Shown here one piece after another: positions 46,400 to 56,257 of a stretch of DNA of 64,000 nt. Position 1 is the first letter of the stretch, and each line of letters starts with the position of its first letter. Source of the DNA: an uncultured Aquimarina sp. (GTDB taxonomy: Bacteria > Bacteroidota > Bacteroidia > Flavobacteriales > Flavobacteriaceae). The stretch covers positions 1 to 64,000 of the forward strand of contig NZ_CANLYD010000020.1 of NCBI RefSeq assembly GCF_947495315.1. The letters are read 5' to 3'. The position numbers were made by a program, and so were the translations under genes. Below the pieces are notes generated by a model. That model was not told the origin of the DNA. It searched no databases and worked only from the letters and a program-made list of their open reading frames with translations.

Positions 46400-47260
46400 T
46401 CACCTATAAGATCTCACACTTTCTATTACTACGGAAGTCAAGATTAATGTCCCCCCGATAATCGTAGTTAAAACCGGTATTTCTCCTAAAAAAATCATCC
46501 CGATAATAATTCCGTAAACCGGTTGTATACTACTTATGATACTAGCTGTAGTTGCAGAAAATCGTTTTAAACTAAACAAAAACAATGTATGACCAATTGC
46601 CGTAGTTAGTATTGCCAATACCAACGTCCAAGGCCATTGAGTAACAATTCCGGAACTATCCATAACAAAAAGTGTTGGCAACAGCATCATACTAATTATA
46701 ACAAGTTGATACCACATTAACATTGAGCCATGATAATTGCTCACTTTAGTCTTCATAATTAAATTCCGAAGTGCATAACACAAAGCGGATATTACACCAA
46801 AGCCAACAGCTTTTGCATAAGAATTTTCCAGGCTAAAATCAGGTACCAAAAAATAAATTCCTAATAAAACCAAGGCTCCTAAAACCAAATGCATTTTCTG
46901 AAATTTTGTTTTCAGAAGTATGGGCTCTAAAAAAGAAGTGATTACCGGATACGTAAACAAAGACAACATCCCAATAGCCACATTAGACATCCTTAATGCA
47001 TAGAAATAGGTAATCCAATGCAATCCCATAAGTACACCACCGATAATTATGGTAAAGCGATCTGCAGATGCGATTCCAAACGAGATTTTTTTCCATTTAC
47101 AAAACAAGAACAATATGATTCCTGCTAAAATAGCTCTAAAAGCAATAGTTACAGGTACAGGCATATCAATATATCTACCTAGTGCTCCAGAAGTACTGAT
47201 GAAAAGCATGGCTAGATTTAATTCCAGAATATTACGTAGGTGTTGAGTATTTTTTGGCAT
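46400..47260 (-). CDS. EamA/DMT family transporter
   Basis: A 286-residue inner-membrane protein with about ten transmembrane helices in two EamA halves. The characteristic blocks FISTSGALGRYI near the N-terminus and ISSIQPVYGIIIGMIFLGEIPV in the second half are present. Such exporters move amino acids, purines or other metabolites. It is transcribed leftward together with the gene before it, 12 bases away. Confidence 0.9.
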   Translation of the reverse strand: MPKNTQHLRNILELNLAMLFISTSGALGRYIDMPVPVTIAFRAILAGIILFLFCKWKKISFGIASADRFTIIIGGVLMGLHWITYFYALRMSNVAIGMLSLFTYPVITSFLEPILLKTKFQKMHLVLGALVLLGIYFLVPDFSLENSYAKAVGFGVISALCYALRNLIMKTKVSNYHGSMLMWYQLVIISMMLLPTLFVMDSSGIVTQWPWTLVLAILTTAIGHTLFLFSLKRFSATTASIISSIQPVYGIIIGMIFLGEIPVLTTIIGGTLILTSVVIESVRSYR

Positions 47261-47272
47261 ACAATAGAATGG

Positions 47273-48817
47273 TTATCGAACCAGTTTTTTTGATTTTTCT
47301 TTGATTATATCTGCCACTGGTCTGCCTTCTATATTACTTTCTAACCAAGAGAGAATATCGAGATATAAGAAAGCTCTTTTTTCATATGGATGATCCTCGT
47401 ACTGTTTCAAGGTTTTATGAAGCTTCCTAAACTCATCTTTAATCTGATGAGGAAAAATATCTCCTAGGTTTTTAAGAAACTTAATCATTTCTTTCTGCAC
47501 TGCATGTAAGTCATCCATTTTTATCAAAAATCGATACGTCTCCTTCAATTGAGTTTCTAAATGATAATCCATCCCTGCTTCATAATGCGCTACCAAACTA
47601 AGTACTCTGGCGAAACACATTAAATCTTCTCGCATTTTTAGAGATTTATTATTAATAATTTTACTTAAGTACTCTATACATTTACGGTGATTGGCCATCC
47701 CGAAATACAAACAACCGATCTTATAATATAACACCATGATATGATGATCATCCAAACGATTCTTATACTCGGTAATTCCCTTTAAAATTTCGGCCACCAA
47801 ATATTCTCCTTCATCAAAGGTTCCTTCTAAAAAATGAACATTGAGTCTATTATTGTATATAAACTGAAACGAAAGCACCTCTATATTATCATCAACAGGA
47901 AAATCATCAGATTTAATAGTCTTTTCGAACTTACTCAGTGTTAGCTTAAGCTGCGTTTTGCCTTGGATCAAATATAACGACTCTAACAAATAATGATTTC
48001 CTCTTAGAAAAAACACTGGATTAAGAATGATCATTTTAGGGTTTTCATAAAACAGATCTACCCATTTTTTAGAATACTTATAGCAGGATAAAAAATCCTG
48101 CACCATAAAACTATACCATAAATGCGCTTTGTATAACCATAACTTCTCTCTAAATCCAAGGATGTTCCAATCGTACTTTGGTAGTTTACTTTCGAAATAG
48201 TTAGTGATTATCTTATGTTCTTTATCATTTCGTACATATCCACTTTTTATCATCAACCCATATAACTGAAGCGAAAGGTTAGACAATCGACTGGTCAACA
48301 CATTTTTCATGCTTAGCATTTTAGCCTCAATCGTCAATTCATCTGCTCGGCTATTAATACTTCTTGTTATGTATTGGGTTTCAATAACTTTTTCTAATTC
48401 TACAATTTCATAAGCAATGTTATTCTCTTCATTCTCCTTTGCTACAGTTTTTGCTTTATCCAAAATTTTTAAGCTTTGCTTATAAAGTCCTTTATGATAT
48501 AAAATTGTAGCAAAATCGAGTTGTTCTCTTATCTGCGATCTTACATTTTGGTGTAATGGGCTTAGTCTAAGGCTGATCAATATCTGTTTATACAAATGGG
48601 CTTTAAGATTAGAAAGCTGCTGTTTTTTGACAATTCCTTTAGATACGATAAGTTCTTCATCAAGAGATTCACTTTTATCCAAATGGTTAAAAAGTGCTAA
48701 GAACTTAGAATCAGTATTTACCCCTAATCTTCCAACGTACACCTTAAATTGTCGTTTTTCAGACTTAGAAAGTGACTTCACTAAGACAAACAAAGGATCT
48801 TTTTGATCATTAGTCAT
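47273..48817 (-). CDS. Large helical-repeat cytoplasmic protein of unknown function
   Basis: A 514-residue soluble protein with no signal peptide. It is nearly all helix, with a spacing of Tyr, Leu and Lys in paired helices that suggests TPR-like repeats (for example YHKGLYKQSLKILDKAKTVA and KIGCLYFGMANHRKCIEYLS). It is conserved in Flavobacteria without an assigned role. It starts MTNDQKDPLFVLVKSLSKSEKRQFKVYV. It is the first gene of a two-gene leftward operon with the EamA transporter. Confidence 0.72.
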   Translation of the reverse strand: MTNDQKDPLFVLVKSLSKSEKRQFKVYVGRLGVNTDSKFLALFNHLDKSESLDEELIVSKGIVKKQQLSNLKAHLYKQILISLRLSPLHQNVRSQIREQLDFATILYHKGLYKQSLKILDKAKTVAKENEENNIAYEIVELEKVIETQYITRSINSRADELTIEAKMLSMKNVLTSRLSNLSLQLYGLMIKSGYVRNDKEHKIITNYFESKLPKYDWNILGFREKLWLYKAHLWYSFMVQDFLSCYKYSKKWVDLFYENPKMIILNPVFFLRGNHYLLESLYLIQGKTQLKLTLSKFEKTIKSDDFPVDDNIEVLSFQFIYNNRLNVHFLEGTFDEGEYLVAEILKGITEYKNRLDDHHIMVLYYKIGCLYFGMANHRKCIEYLSKIINNKSLKMREDLMCFARVLSLVAHYEAGMDYHLETQLKETYRFLIKMDDLHAVQKEMIKFLKNLGDIFPHQIKDEFRKLHKTLKQYEDHPYEKRAFLYLDILSWLESNIEGRPVADIIKEKSKKLVR

Positions 48818-49024
48818 TGTAAGAAAATATATTGTAATTAATTGATTAAAAGAAAGTTAAGTCACAATCAAAACACTTCAACATTGTAAAAGACGTAGCT
48901 AAATCCCTTCTTTTTGAATAACCAAAATATAAATTCGTAAGAGAATACTAAAACATCTTAGAATAATATTTTAAAAAGATATCATTTAAAGAGATTATCA
49001 AAATTAATAATTCACATAATTCCT

Positions 49025-50197
49025 ATGAGCGATAATAAAGTCCAAATTTTTGACACCACCTTAAGAGATGGAGAACAGGTCCCTGGTTGTAAGTTAAATA
49101 CAAAACAAAAATTAGTGATTGCTGAGCGACTAGACCTTCTAGGAGTTGATGTAATAGAAGCCGGATTTCCGGTATCGAGTCCAGGAGATTTTACTTCGGT
49201 TACTGAAATTGCAAAAATCGTAAAAAACGCAACAGTTTGCGGATTAACCAGAGCTGTCGAAAATGATATTAAAGTTGCTGCAGAAGCACTTAAATATGCA
49301 AGAAAACCAAGAATTCATACCGGAATAGGAACATCAGAATCTCATATAAAATATAAATTTAATTCTACTCAAGATAAAGTAATCGAACGTGGAATTGCTG
49401 CTGTAAAATACGCTAAATCTTTCGTGGAAGATGTAGAGTTTTATGCCGAAGATGCTGGACGTACAGATAATGAGTTCTTAGCAAGAGTCTGTGAAGCTAT
49501 GATCAAAGCAGGAGCAACCGTTCTAAATATACCTGATACTACCGGTTACTGTTTACCCGAAGAATATGGAGCCAAAATCAAATATCTAAAGGAAAATGTA
49601 AAAGGCATTGATAATGTTATTATCTCATGTCATTGTCATAATGATTTAGGATTAGCAACAGCCAATTCTATTGTAGGAGCCATAAACGGAGCAAGACAGA
49701 TAGAATGTACTATTAACGGAATAGGAGAACGTGCAGGAAATACTGCTCTGGAAGAGGTAGTTATGATTATGAAACAACATCCGTATCTAAACCTAAATAC
49801 AGATATCAATTCTAAGCTATTGTATGATACAAGCTTAATGGTTTCTGAAAGTATGGGTATGATGGTACAACCTAATAAAGCGATTGTCGGTGCTAATGCT
49901 TTTGCACATAGCTCAGGAATACACCAGGATGGAGTTATTAAAAATAGAGAGACCTATGAAATTATAGATCCAGCTGAAGTTGGAGTAACAGAATCAGCCA
50001 TCGTACTCACAGCAAGAAGTGGTAGAGCTGCTCTGGCTTATAGAGCTAAAAAAATTGGGTATGAATTAACCAAACTTCAGCTGGATGAAGTATATAAAGA
50101 ATTCCTAAACTACGCTGACAGAAAGAAAGAAGTAGTCAATGAAGATATCCATCAGATTATGAAAACTGTTGAGGTCGAAATGGCAGTAGTTGCTTAA
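49025..50197 (+). CDS. leuA: 2-isopropylmalate synthase, catalytic domain only
   Basis: A 390-residue enzyme, first of leucine synthesis: acetyl-CoA plus 3-methyl-2-oxobutanoate to 2-isopropylmalate. The TIM-barrel motifs [13 protein letters not shown] and [15 protein letters not shown] are intact, together with the helical linker ending near [11 protein letters not shown]. The usual C-terminal regulatory domain (about 130 residues) that binds leucine is missing, so the enzyme is not obviously feedback-inhibited. The C-terminus and next gene spacing look normal, so it is not truncated by mutation. A separate regulatory protein or homocitrate-synthase-like use cannot be excluded, but leuCDB follow. 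Confidence 0.92.
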   Translation: MSDNKVQIFDTTLRDGEQVPGCKLNTKQKLVIAERLDLLGVDVIEAGFPVSSPGDFTSVTEIAKIVKNATVCGLTRAVENDIKVAAEALKYARKPRIHTGIGTSESHIKYKFNSTQDKVIERGIAAVKYAKSFVEDVEFYAEDAGRTDNEFLARVCEAMIKAGATVLNIPDTTGYCLPEEYGAKIKYLKENVKGIDNVIISCHCHNDLGLATANSIVGAINGARQIECTINGIGERAGNTALEEVVMIMKQHPYLNLNTDINSKLLYDTSLMVSESMGMMVQPNKAIVGANAFAHSSGIHQDGVIKNRETYEIIDPAEVGVTESAIVLTARSGRAALAYRAKKIGYELTKLQLDEVYKEFLNYADRKKEVVNEDIHQIMKTVEVEMAVVA

Positions 50198-50253
50198 GCA
50201 ACTTATCGTATCATCTCTTTTTGCTAAAGAATACGTAGGAATTTAGAAAACAT

Positions 50254-51636
50254 ATGAAGAAGACATTATTTGATAAAGTTTGGGACGCACACGTCGTCAA
50301 AGAGGTAGAAAATGGTCCTCAGGTACTTTATATAGATCAACATTTAATCCACGAAGTGACAAGTCCGCAAGCATTTAATGAACTTGAACAACGTGGAATT
50401 CCTGTTTTTAGACCTAATCAAATAGTAGCCACAGCGGATCATAACACGCCAACCATTGATCAGCACCTACCCGTAAAAGATCTTTTATCCAGAAATCAAT
50501 TAGCTCAGCTAACAGAGAACTGTAATAAAAATGACATCACTTTATATGGATTAGGTCACAAGTACAATGGTATTGTACATGTAATGGCTCCAGAATTAGG
50601 TATTACTCAACCAGGTATGACGATGGTTTGTGGTGATAGCCACACCTCTACTCACGGTGCATTTGGTTCTATTGCTTTTGGTATTGGAACCAGTCAGGTT
50701 GCACAAGTATTTGCAAGTCAGTGTTTATTACTTCAGAAACCTAAAAGTCTTCGTGTAAATGTAAACGGTAAATTAAAACCAGGTGTTTTACCCAAAGATG
50801 TGATCCTTTATGTGATTGCAAAACTAGGAACCAATGCAGGTACAGGATATTTCTGTGAATATGCAGGTAATGTATTCGAAGAAATGTCCATGGAGGGTCG
50901 GATGACCGTCTGTAATATGAGTATCGAAATGGGAGCTCGTGGAGGCATGATTGCTCCTGATGAAACTACTTTTGAATATGTAAAAGGACGAGAGTTCGCT
51001 CCAAAAGGAGAAGCATATGACAAAAAAGTAGCCTATTGGAAAACGCTACCAACTGATGAAGATGCTGTTTTTGATAAAGAATATCATTTTGATGCGGCAG
51101 ATATAGCACCTATGATTACCTACGGAACCAATCCAGGAATGGGAATCAAAGTCACAGAAAACATTCCGACAGAAAGCAATGCTTCTTTTGAAAAATCACT
51201 AGCCTATATGAATTTCGAAAAAGGGCAATCCTTAATAAACCAAGAAGTTAATTATGTCTTTATTGGAAGTTGTACCAACAGTAGAATTGAAGATTTTAGA
51301 GTTGCAGCAAGTTATATAAAAGGTAAGAAAAAAGCGGATAGTGTTACAGCTTGGTTAGTACCTGGGTCACAGCAAGTAGCTTCGCAAATAGTTGATGAAG
51401 GACTGAATGAAATTTTTGAAGAAGCTGGGTTTCAACTCAGACAACCAGGATGCTCTGCTTGTCTGGCTATGAATGATGATAAAATTCCGGAAGGAGAATA
51501 CTGCGTTTCTACTTCCAACAGAAATTTTGAAGGTCGACAAGGACAAGGTTCTAGAACTATTCTTGCCAGTCCACTTGTAGCTGCAGCTACTGCAATTGAA
51601 GGAAAAATTGTGGATATCACTAAACATTTGAATTAA
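50254..51636 (+). CDS. leuC: Isopropylmalate isomerase large subunit
   Basis: A 460-residue aconitase-type subunit. It carries the [4Fe-4S] ligands in [23 protein letters not shown] and [10 protein letters not shown]. It isomerises 2-isopropylmalate to 3-isopropylmalate together with leuD, whose gene begins 6 bases after the stop. Full length. Confidence 0.97.
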   Translation: MKKTLFDKVWDAHVVKEVENGPQVLYIDQHLIHEVTSPQAFNELEQRGIPVFRPNQIVATADHNTPTIDQHLPVKDLLSRNQLAQLTENCNKNDITLYGLGHKYNGIVHVMAPELGITQPGMTMVCGDSHTSTHGAFGSIAFGIGTSQVAQVFASQCLLLQKPKSLRVNVNGKLKPGVLPKDVILYVIAKLGTNAGTGYFCEYAGNVFEEMSMEGRMTVCNMSIEMGARGGMIAPDETTFEYVKGREFAPKGEAYDKKVAYWKTLPTDEDAVFDKEYHFDAADIAPMITYGTNPGMGIKVTENIPTESNASFEKSLAYMNFEKGQSLINQEVNYVFIGSCTNSRIEDFRVAASYIKGKKKADSVTAWLVPGSQQVASQIVDEGLNEIFEEAGFQLRQPGCSACLAMNDDKIPEGEYCVSTSNRNFEGRQGQGSRTILASPLVAAATAIEGKIVDITKHLN

Positions 51637-51642
51637 AAAATT

Positions 51643-52230
51643 ATGGATAAGTTTATCAAACTCACCTCCTCTGCTATACCCTTACCTATAGAAAATGTAG
51701 ATACAGATCAGATTATTCCGGCTCGTTTTCTAAAAGCAACCGACCGTGAAGGTTTTGGAGAAAATTTGTTTAGAGATTGGCGTTTCCATAAAGATGGAAG
51801 CGCAAATGAGGATTTCTCTTTAAACAACGCTAATTATTCCGGAAGTATTTTAGTGGCTGGAGATAATTTTGGCTGTGGCTCCAGTAGAGAACACGCGGCT
51901 TGGGCGATTCACGATTACGGATTCAAAGTAGTGGTTTCTAGTTTTTTTGCGGATATCTTTAAAGGAAATTCACTGAATAATGGATTACTACCTGTTCAAG
52001 TTTCTCCAGAATATCTTCAAGAATTATTTACTGAAATCGAAAAAGATCCAACAACCCAAATAGAAGTAGATCTAGAGGTACAAAAAATCACAATTCAATC
52101 AACAGGATCTGAGGCTAATTTTGAAATAAATAATTACAAAAGGATGTGTATGATAAATGGATACGATGATATTGATTTCCTTCTAAGTAGTAAAGAAGAA
52201 ATTGAAGCATATGAAAATGCAAGAGTATAA
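51643..52230 (+). CDS. leuD: Isopropylmalate isomerase small subunit
   Basis: A 195-residue swivel-domain subunit of the isopropylmalate isomerase. It has the swivel-domain signature [16 protein letters not shown] and [13 protein letters not shown] near the start. It starts 6 bases after leuC, so the subunits are translated together in equal amounts. Length normal. Confidence 0.97.
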   Translation: MDKFIKLTSSAIPLPIENVDTDQIIPARFLKATDREGFGENLFRDWRFHKDGSANEDFSLNNANYSGSILVAGDNFGCGSSREHAAWAIHDYGFKVVVSSFFADIFKGNSLNNGLLPVQVSPEYLQELFTEIEKDPTTQIEVDLEVQKITIQSTGSEANFEINNYKRMCMINGYDDIDFLLSSKEEIEAYENARV

Positions 52231-52261
52231 AAATAAGAAAAACAAAATACAGAGCTAAGAA

Positions 52262-52286
52262 AATACCTCGACAAGCTCAGTGTGAC
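52262..52286. repeat. Dispersed Flavobacterial repeat fragment
   Basis: The gap between leuD and leuB contains CCTCGACAAGCTCAGTGTGA, a short sequence which, from memory, recurs in intergenic regions of many Bacteroidota genomes as one arm of a palindromic repeat (with CACTGAGCTTGTCGAGG on the other strand). Only one arm is present here. Confidence 0.5.
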
Positions 52287-52300
52287 ATAATATACTATTT

Positions 52301-53416
52301 ATGAAACTAGAAATCGCTGTATTATCAGGAGACGGAATAGGACCAGAAGTAACTACTCAAGCCATAAAAGCGCTCGATGCAATTGCTCATGCATTTGATC
52401 ATACTTTTATTTTCAAAGAAGCATTAGTAGGTGCTATCGCTATTGATAAAACCGGTAATCCACTACCAGATGATACTTTACAGCTTTGTGCAAATACAGA
52501 TGCTGTTCTTTTTGGTGCCATCGGTGATCCCAAATATGATAATGACCCAAGTGCAAAAGTACGTCCGGAACAAGGATTACTGCGCTTACGTAAAGAGTTA
52601 GGATTATATGCTAATATCAGACCGGTAAAAGCTTATGAAACTTTGTTGGATAAATCTCCACTAAAAAGAGAAATCATAACAGGAACAGATATCTCGATAT
52701 ATCGAGAACTTACTGGTGGTATCTATTTTGGAAAAAAACACCTAAACGAAGAAGGAACCGTAGCCTCCGATTTATGTGAGTACTCTAAGGAAGAAATTGA
52801 GCGTATATCACATCTTGCTTTTAAAGCGGCACAAAACCGCAGAAAAAAGCTAACCTTGGTGGATAAAGCGAACGTTTTAGAATCTTCCCGTTTATGGAGA
52901 AAAGTGGTTACTGAAATTGCTACAGCGTATGAAGATGTAACGCTGGATTTCTTATTTGTAGATAATGCTGCCATGCAAATGATTCTTAATCCTAGCCAGT
53001 TTGATGTGATCCTCACAGAAAACATGTTTGGAGATATTATTTCTGATGAAGCCAGTGTTATTGGCGGATCTATAGGTTTATTAGCATCAGCATCTGTTGG
53101 TGACACCTGCTGTATGTTCGAACCTATTCATGGATCCTATCCACAAGCAACCGGAAAGGGAATTGCCAATCCGATTGCCGCTATTTTATCTGCAGCCATG
53201 TTATTAGAGCATTTTGATCTTATTGATGAAGCAAATTCGATCAAAAATGCTGTAGAAAAAGCATTAGAATTAAATCTTACCACTCCAGATCTTAATAGTA
53301 CAAATCCATTAACTACAGAAAAAGTAGGAGATTTCATTTATGATTACATCCTTAATCCAGAAGATTCCAACATGAATTTCGAAAATATACACGTAGGACA
53401 ATCTACAATCATATAG
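52301..53416 (+). CDS. leuB: 3-isopropylmalate dehydrogenase
   Basis: A 371-residue NAD-dependent decarboxylating dehydrogenase giving 4-methyl-2-oxopentanoate. Family motifs are LSGDGIGPEV, LLRLRKELGLYANIRPVK, LTENMFGDIISDEASVIGGS and EPIHGSYPQATGKGIANP. It is last in the leu operon, 70 bases after leuD, with the dispersed repeat in the gap. A terminator follows about 20 bases after the stop. Confidence 0.97.
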   Translation: MKLEIAVLSGDGIGPEVTTQAIKALDAIAHAFDHTFIFKEALVGAIAIDKTGNPLPDDTLQLCANTDAVLFGAIGDPKYDNDPSAKVRPEQGLLRLRKELGLYANIRPVKAYETLLDKSPLKREIITGTDISIYRELTGGIYFGKKHLNEEGTVASDLCEYSKEEIERISHLAFKAAQNRRKKLTLVDKANVLESSRLWRKVVTEIATAYEDVTLDFLFVDNAAMQMILNPSQFDVILTENMFGDIISDEASVIGGSIGLLASASVGDTCCMFEPIHGSYPQATGKGIANPIAAILSAAMLLEHFDLIDEANSIKNAVEKALELNLTTPDLNSTNPLTTEKVGDFIYDYILNPEDSNMNFENIHVGQSTII

Positions 53417-53437
53417 TATTAGTTATATGTTTTTATC

Positions 53438-53476
53438 AAAAAGCAATTAGGTTTTTATAATCTGGTTGCTTTTTTT
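53438..53476 (+). terminator. Terminator after leuB
   Basis: AAAAAGCAA at 53438-53446 pairs with TTGCTTTTT at 53466-53474, closed by TTAGG/TCTGG-type pairing inside, and ends in a T-run. Confidence 0.7.
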
Positions 53477-53509
53477 GTTATCCAAAGTTTTAGGTTTTAC
53501 GCCTAGAGC

Positions 53510-53735
53510 AATGCTATTTCTGTTTACCGAGCTTCGAGAACCTCAGCCCTCATTTATTTCCGAAGGTTTAGGGTGAGTTTACTAAGCTTCCGCTATGCGG
53601 GTATTGAGTTTGTCAAAATACAACCTTCCGAACCTAATTCATTTCGAACCTTGAGCGAAGCCGTAGGGTGAGTTCTCCAGGTTTCGGTTACGCTCAGCCC
53701 TCTTTCATGTTTTGACCAATGGATGCAGTCGAAGA
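53510..53735. repeat. Two degenerate units of an intergenic repeat
   Basis: Two partial units can be aligned. GGTTTAGGGTGAGTTTAC (about 53566) resembles GCCGTAGGGTGAGTTCTCC (about 53661), and CAGCCCTCATTTATTTCC (about 53544) resembles CAGCCCTCTTTCATGTTTT (about 53695). The patch also contains CGAGCTTCGAGAACCTC and CAGTCGAAGAGTGAATTC. These look like worn copies of an ordinary dispersed repeat next to the leu operon end. Confidence 0.55.
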
Positions 53736-53951
53736 GTGAATTCTTAAAATTATTTTAAAAAAAAATGAATTTTGATAGTAACATATTACAATCTCAGGAC
53801 ACTATCTAGTATAAAATAGAACTTAATAGGGGCATTAGAAGCTTTTAAAAAGATAGTGTACGGGAGAAATTACCTGCAAAAATCTGATTTTCAGAATAAT
53901 GACAAGAATAGTGTTTTATCAAACAAATTTGTTAATAACAATCTAGTTTCA

Positions 53952-53992
53952 GTTTACCTTATTATCCCATTAATTTTATTTTTGCGCCCTTC
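53952..53992 (+). promoter_or_regulatory. Promoter of the secreted fibre/RHS locus
   Basis: GTTTA at 53952-53956, a 20-base spacer and TATTTTTG at 53977-53984 fit the Bacteroidota promoter. Transcription would start near 53990, giving a leader of about 63 bases that contains a short hairpin (CTTCTT/AAGAAG around 53989-54012). Confidence 0.6.
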
Positions 53993-54052
53993 TTCTGCGC
54001 TCGGAAAAGAAGATTTTACGAGATCAATTAATAATATCATTTTTTTATAAGT

Positions 54053-55228
54053 ATGAGAAAGTCATTGTTTTTTTTATGTATTTTAATATCAAATATTAAT
54101 GTTTTTGGGCAGGTCAACTTGAATTCTTCCACAGGAAGGGTAATAGATATTGATACCGATTTTTCTTTTAGTTTAACTGACAAGAAATACGATAGAGTCT
54201 TATTACAATCTGGATGGTTATCTGGAATAGGGGATTATTTATCTATTAAACATGGTGGAGGAAATACTGAAGCTGGAACATATGGTTTTCGTATTGGTGA
54301 TCATTCCGGTTTTGATTTTGGTAAAAATGATTTTAGTTCCTCATTTCTAAAGATTATGACTAATGGTAAAGTTGGTATTGGAACAACAACTCCTAATGAA
54401 AAACTTCATATTCAGGACGGGAATTTATCAATAACAAACTCTCAAGGAAATTCTAGTGAATATTTTGGGGAAATAAAGTTTTATAATAGGTGGGCTTCTA
54501 ATAATATAACTGCTGCGTCAATTGGAGTAAAAACTAAAAATGGTTCAAACCCATTTAATTATTCAAACATTGTCTTTAACACATGGAATGGATATAATTC
54601 ATTATCTGAAAAGATGAGAATTAATCATAACGGTAATGTCGGTATTGGAACTACCAATCCAACAGAAAAACTACATATTCAGGAAGGTAATATAAATATA
54701 TATGGTTTTAACACTTCCAGATATATTCGTTTTACAGAAACAAATCTTCAGGGAGGATTTATTAACTACGATGGTACATCTAATGTTTTGAATATCGGTG
54801 TTAATAATATCAATAATAGTGATTCCAATAATGATTATAATAGTATTAGTATTACAAGATCTAATGGTAATGTCGGCATCGGCACCACCACACCAGATGC
54901 TAAACTTGCTGTTAATGGTAATATTCATACCAAAGAAGTAAAAGTCGATTTAATCGGTTGGGCAGATTATGTATTTACAGAAGATTACAACCTCCCTACC
55001 CTACAACAAGTAGAAGATCATATTGCTAAAAAAGGTCACTTAATAAACATTCCATCGGCAACAGAAGTAGCAGAAAATGGTATCCAGTTAGGTGAAATGA
55101 ATGCTAAGCTTCTTGAGAAGATCGAAGAGTTGACATTGTATACGATTGCACAGGAGAAGAAATTGATTGAGCAAAGAAGAGAAATTGAAGAATTTAGAAA
55201 TGAACTTAACAAGCTTAAAATTAAATAA
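54053..55228 (+). CDS. Secreted tail-fibre-like protein 1
   Basis: A 391-residue protein with a signal peptide (MRKSLFFLCILISNINVFGQ). Three repeats of the form NGxVGIGTTxPxxKLxIxxGN (starting near residues 106, 194 and 273) are typical of phage tail-fibre and adhesin-like surface proteins. The C-terminal 120 residues contain a conserved module (VDLIGWADYVF, LPTLQQVEDHI, KGHLINIPSA, EIEEFRNELNKLK-like coiled coil) shared almost unchanged with the next gene. There is no phage context, so it is a cell-surface or secreted protein. The next gene starts 7 bases after the stop. Confidence 0.82.
   Translation: MRKSLFFLCILISNINVFGQVNLNSSTGRVIDIDTDFSFSLTDKKYDRVLLQSGWLSGIGDYLSIKHGGGNTEAGTYGFRIGDHSGFDFGKNDFSSSFLKIMTNGKVGIGTTTPNEKLHIQDGNLSITNSQGNSSEYFGEIKFYNRWASNNITAASIGVKTKNGSNPFNYSNIVFNTWNGYNSLSEKMRINHNGNVGIGTTNPTEKLHIQEGNINIYGFNTSRYIRFTETNLQGGFINYDGTSNVLNIGVNNINNSDSNNDYNSISITRSNGNVGIGTTTPDAKLAVNGNIHTKEVKVDLIGWADYVFTEDYNLPTLQQVEDHIAKKGHLINIPSATEVAENGIQLGEMNAKLLEKIEELTLYTIAQEKKLIEQRREIEEFRNELNKLKIK
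54866..55170. repeat. Shared C-terminal module, copy in the first fibre-like gene
   Basis: This DNA matches 55848-56158 in the next gene, encoding about 100 residues with roughly 10 replacements between copies. The DNA differs mostly at third positions, which points to an old duplication kept by selection. Confidence 0.75.
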
Positions 55229-55235
55229 TAAAACT

Positions 55236-56243
55236 ATGAAAAATGTATTCTTTCTCATTGTTCTTTTTTGTATAAACTTTTGTTTTGCTCAAATAGACAT
55301 TGATCAAAATGGTTTACGAACTACCGTAACTGATGATTTTGCTGCTTCTGCAACTCAGGCAAAACGATATGAAATAGCAAAAGTAGGGTATAATTCATAT
55401 CATTGGCAACGCGGCGCTCTTATAATGGTTGAGCTATTTCAAACTCGTTATTCATCGGGCTATGAAAAGTATATAGTGCAAATTGGATATAATGAAGGTA
55501 CAGGTACTACTGCGCCAAAAGTTTATCTTGTAGAATCTAGAGGAATAAATCACAATGCTAGAATTGTATTAGGAGAAAGTACAGACTTATCAACTTCCAC
55601 CAGTGGACATATTAATAAAGTTATTTCCATCTACGCTGATGTACGATATTATACAACTTATAAAGCTAAAATCACGCACTTAAAAAATAAAGTCAATACG
55701 GTAACAACACTAGATCAAATACAAATTAACACAAGTCCTAATTCAATTGACATTCCTGATTTTACAGTTTCTTCTATAGTAAATAATACTATTCAATCAA
55801 CTGGAAATTTACAGGTCTCTGGAGAAGGTCCACATTATATATCTGATGGTAACTTAGGAATCGGCACCACATCACCAGACGCTAAACTTGCTGTAAACGG
55901 AAATATTCATACTAAAGAAGTAAAAGTAGATCTTATCGGTTGGGCGGATTATGTATTTAAAGACGATTACAACCTTCCTACCCTAAAACAAGTAGAAGAT
56001 CACATAGCTATAAAAGGACATTTAATCAATATCCCATCGGCAGCAGAAGTAGCAGAAAATGGTATACGGTTAGGTGAAATGAATGCTAAACTTCTAGAGA
56101 AAATTGAAGAATTGACTTTGTATACGATTGCACAGGAGAAGCAATTGAAAGAACAGGAAACAATCAATAATCAACTTAATGCAAATAACCAAAATCTGGA
56201 AGCTAGATTAGCTAAGATTGAGGCTTTGTTAGGTAAAGAATAA
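55236..56243 (+). CDS. Secreted tail-fibre-like protein 2
   Basis: A 335-residue protein, taking the ATG at 55236 (MKNVFFLIVLFCINFCFAQ), because a longer reading starting inside the previous gene would put the signal peptide after 23 charged residues. The N-terminal 190 residues are unlike the first protein and start with a beta-rich region (DQNGLRTTVTDDFAASATQ). One NLGIGTTSPDAKLAVNGN repeat then joins the same C-terminal module and a coiled coil, NNQNLEARLAKIEALLG. It sits between the first fibre gene and the RHS gene in one transcript. Confidence 0.82.
   Translation: MKNVFFLIVLFCINFCFAQIDIDQNGLRTTVTDDFAASATQAKRYEIAKVGYNSYHWQRGALIMVELFQTRYSSGYEKYIVQIGYNEGTGTTAPKVYLVESRGINHNARIVLGESTDLSTSTSGHINKVISIYADVRYYTTYKAKITHLKNKVNTVTTLDQIQINTSPNSIDIPDFTVSSIVNNTIQSTGNLQVSGEGPHYISDGNLGIGTTSPDAKLAVNGNIHTKEVKVDLIGWADYVFKDDYNLPTLKQVEDHIAIKGHLINIPSAAEVAENGIRLGEMNAKLLEKIEELTLYTIAQEKQLKEQETINNQLNANNQNLEARLAKIEALLGKE
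55848..56158. repeat. Shared C-terminal module, copy in the second fibre-like gene
   Basis: Second copy of the module described for 54866-55170. The shared blocks include KLAVNGNIHTKEVKVDLIGW, NLPTL and LEKIEELTLYTIAQEK. Confidence 0.75.
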
Positions 56244-56257
56244 ATACAATTCTATTT

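Larger units (their letters stand above)
53417..54052. other. Intergenic region after the leucine operon: terminator, repeats and promoter
   Basis: This 636-base stretch has no supported gene; a 64-codon reading frame at 53856-54050 has no signal, motif or ribosome site, and it contains the promoter of the next gene, so I do not call it. It holds the leuB terminator, a patch of intergenic repeat remnants and the promoter of the accessory locus. Base composition at 53510-53730 is visibly richer in G and C than its surroundings. Confidence 0.6.

Noticed and set aside
48818-49024. Leucine leader peptide and attenuator before leuA
   Set aside because: No short frame rich in leucine codons and no hairpin followed by a T-run were found in the 207-base gap.
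49025-50197. Truncated leuA pseudogene
   Set aside because: Catalytic motifs are all intact and the stop is followed by a normal gap before leuC; the missing domain is a family variant.
53856-54050. 64-codon reading frame upstream of the fibre-like gene
   Set aside because: It contains the promoter of the next gene, has no motif or signal peptide and ends 2 bases before the fibre start; more likely non-coding leader.
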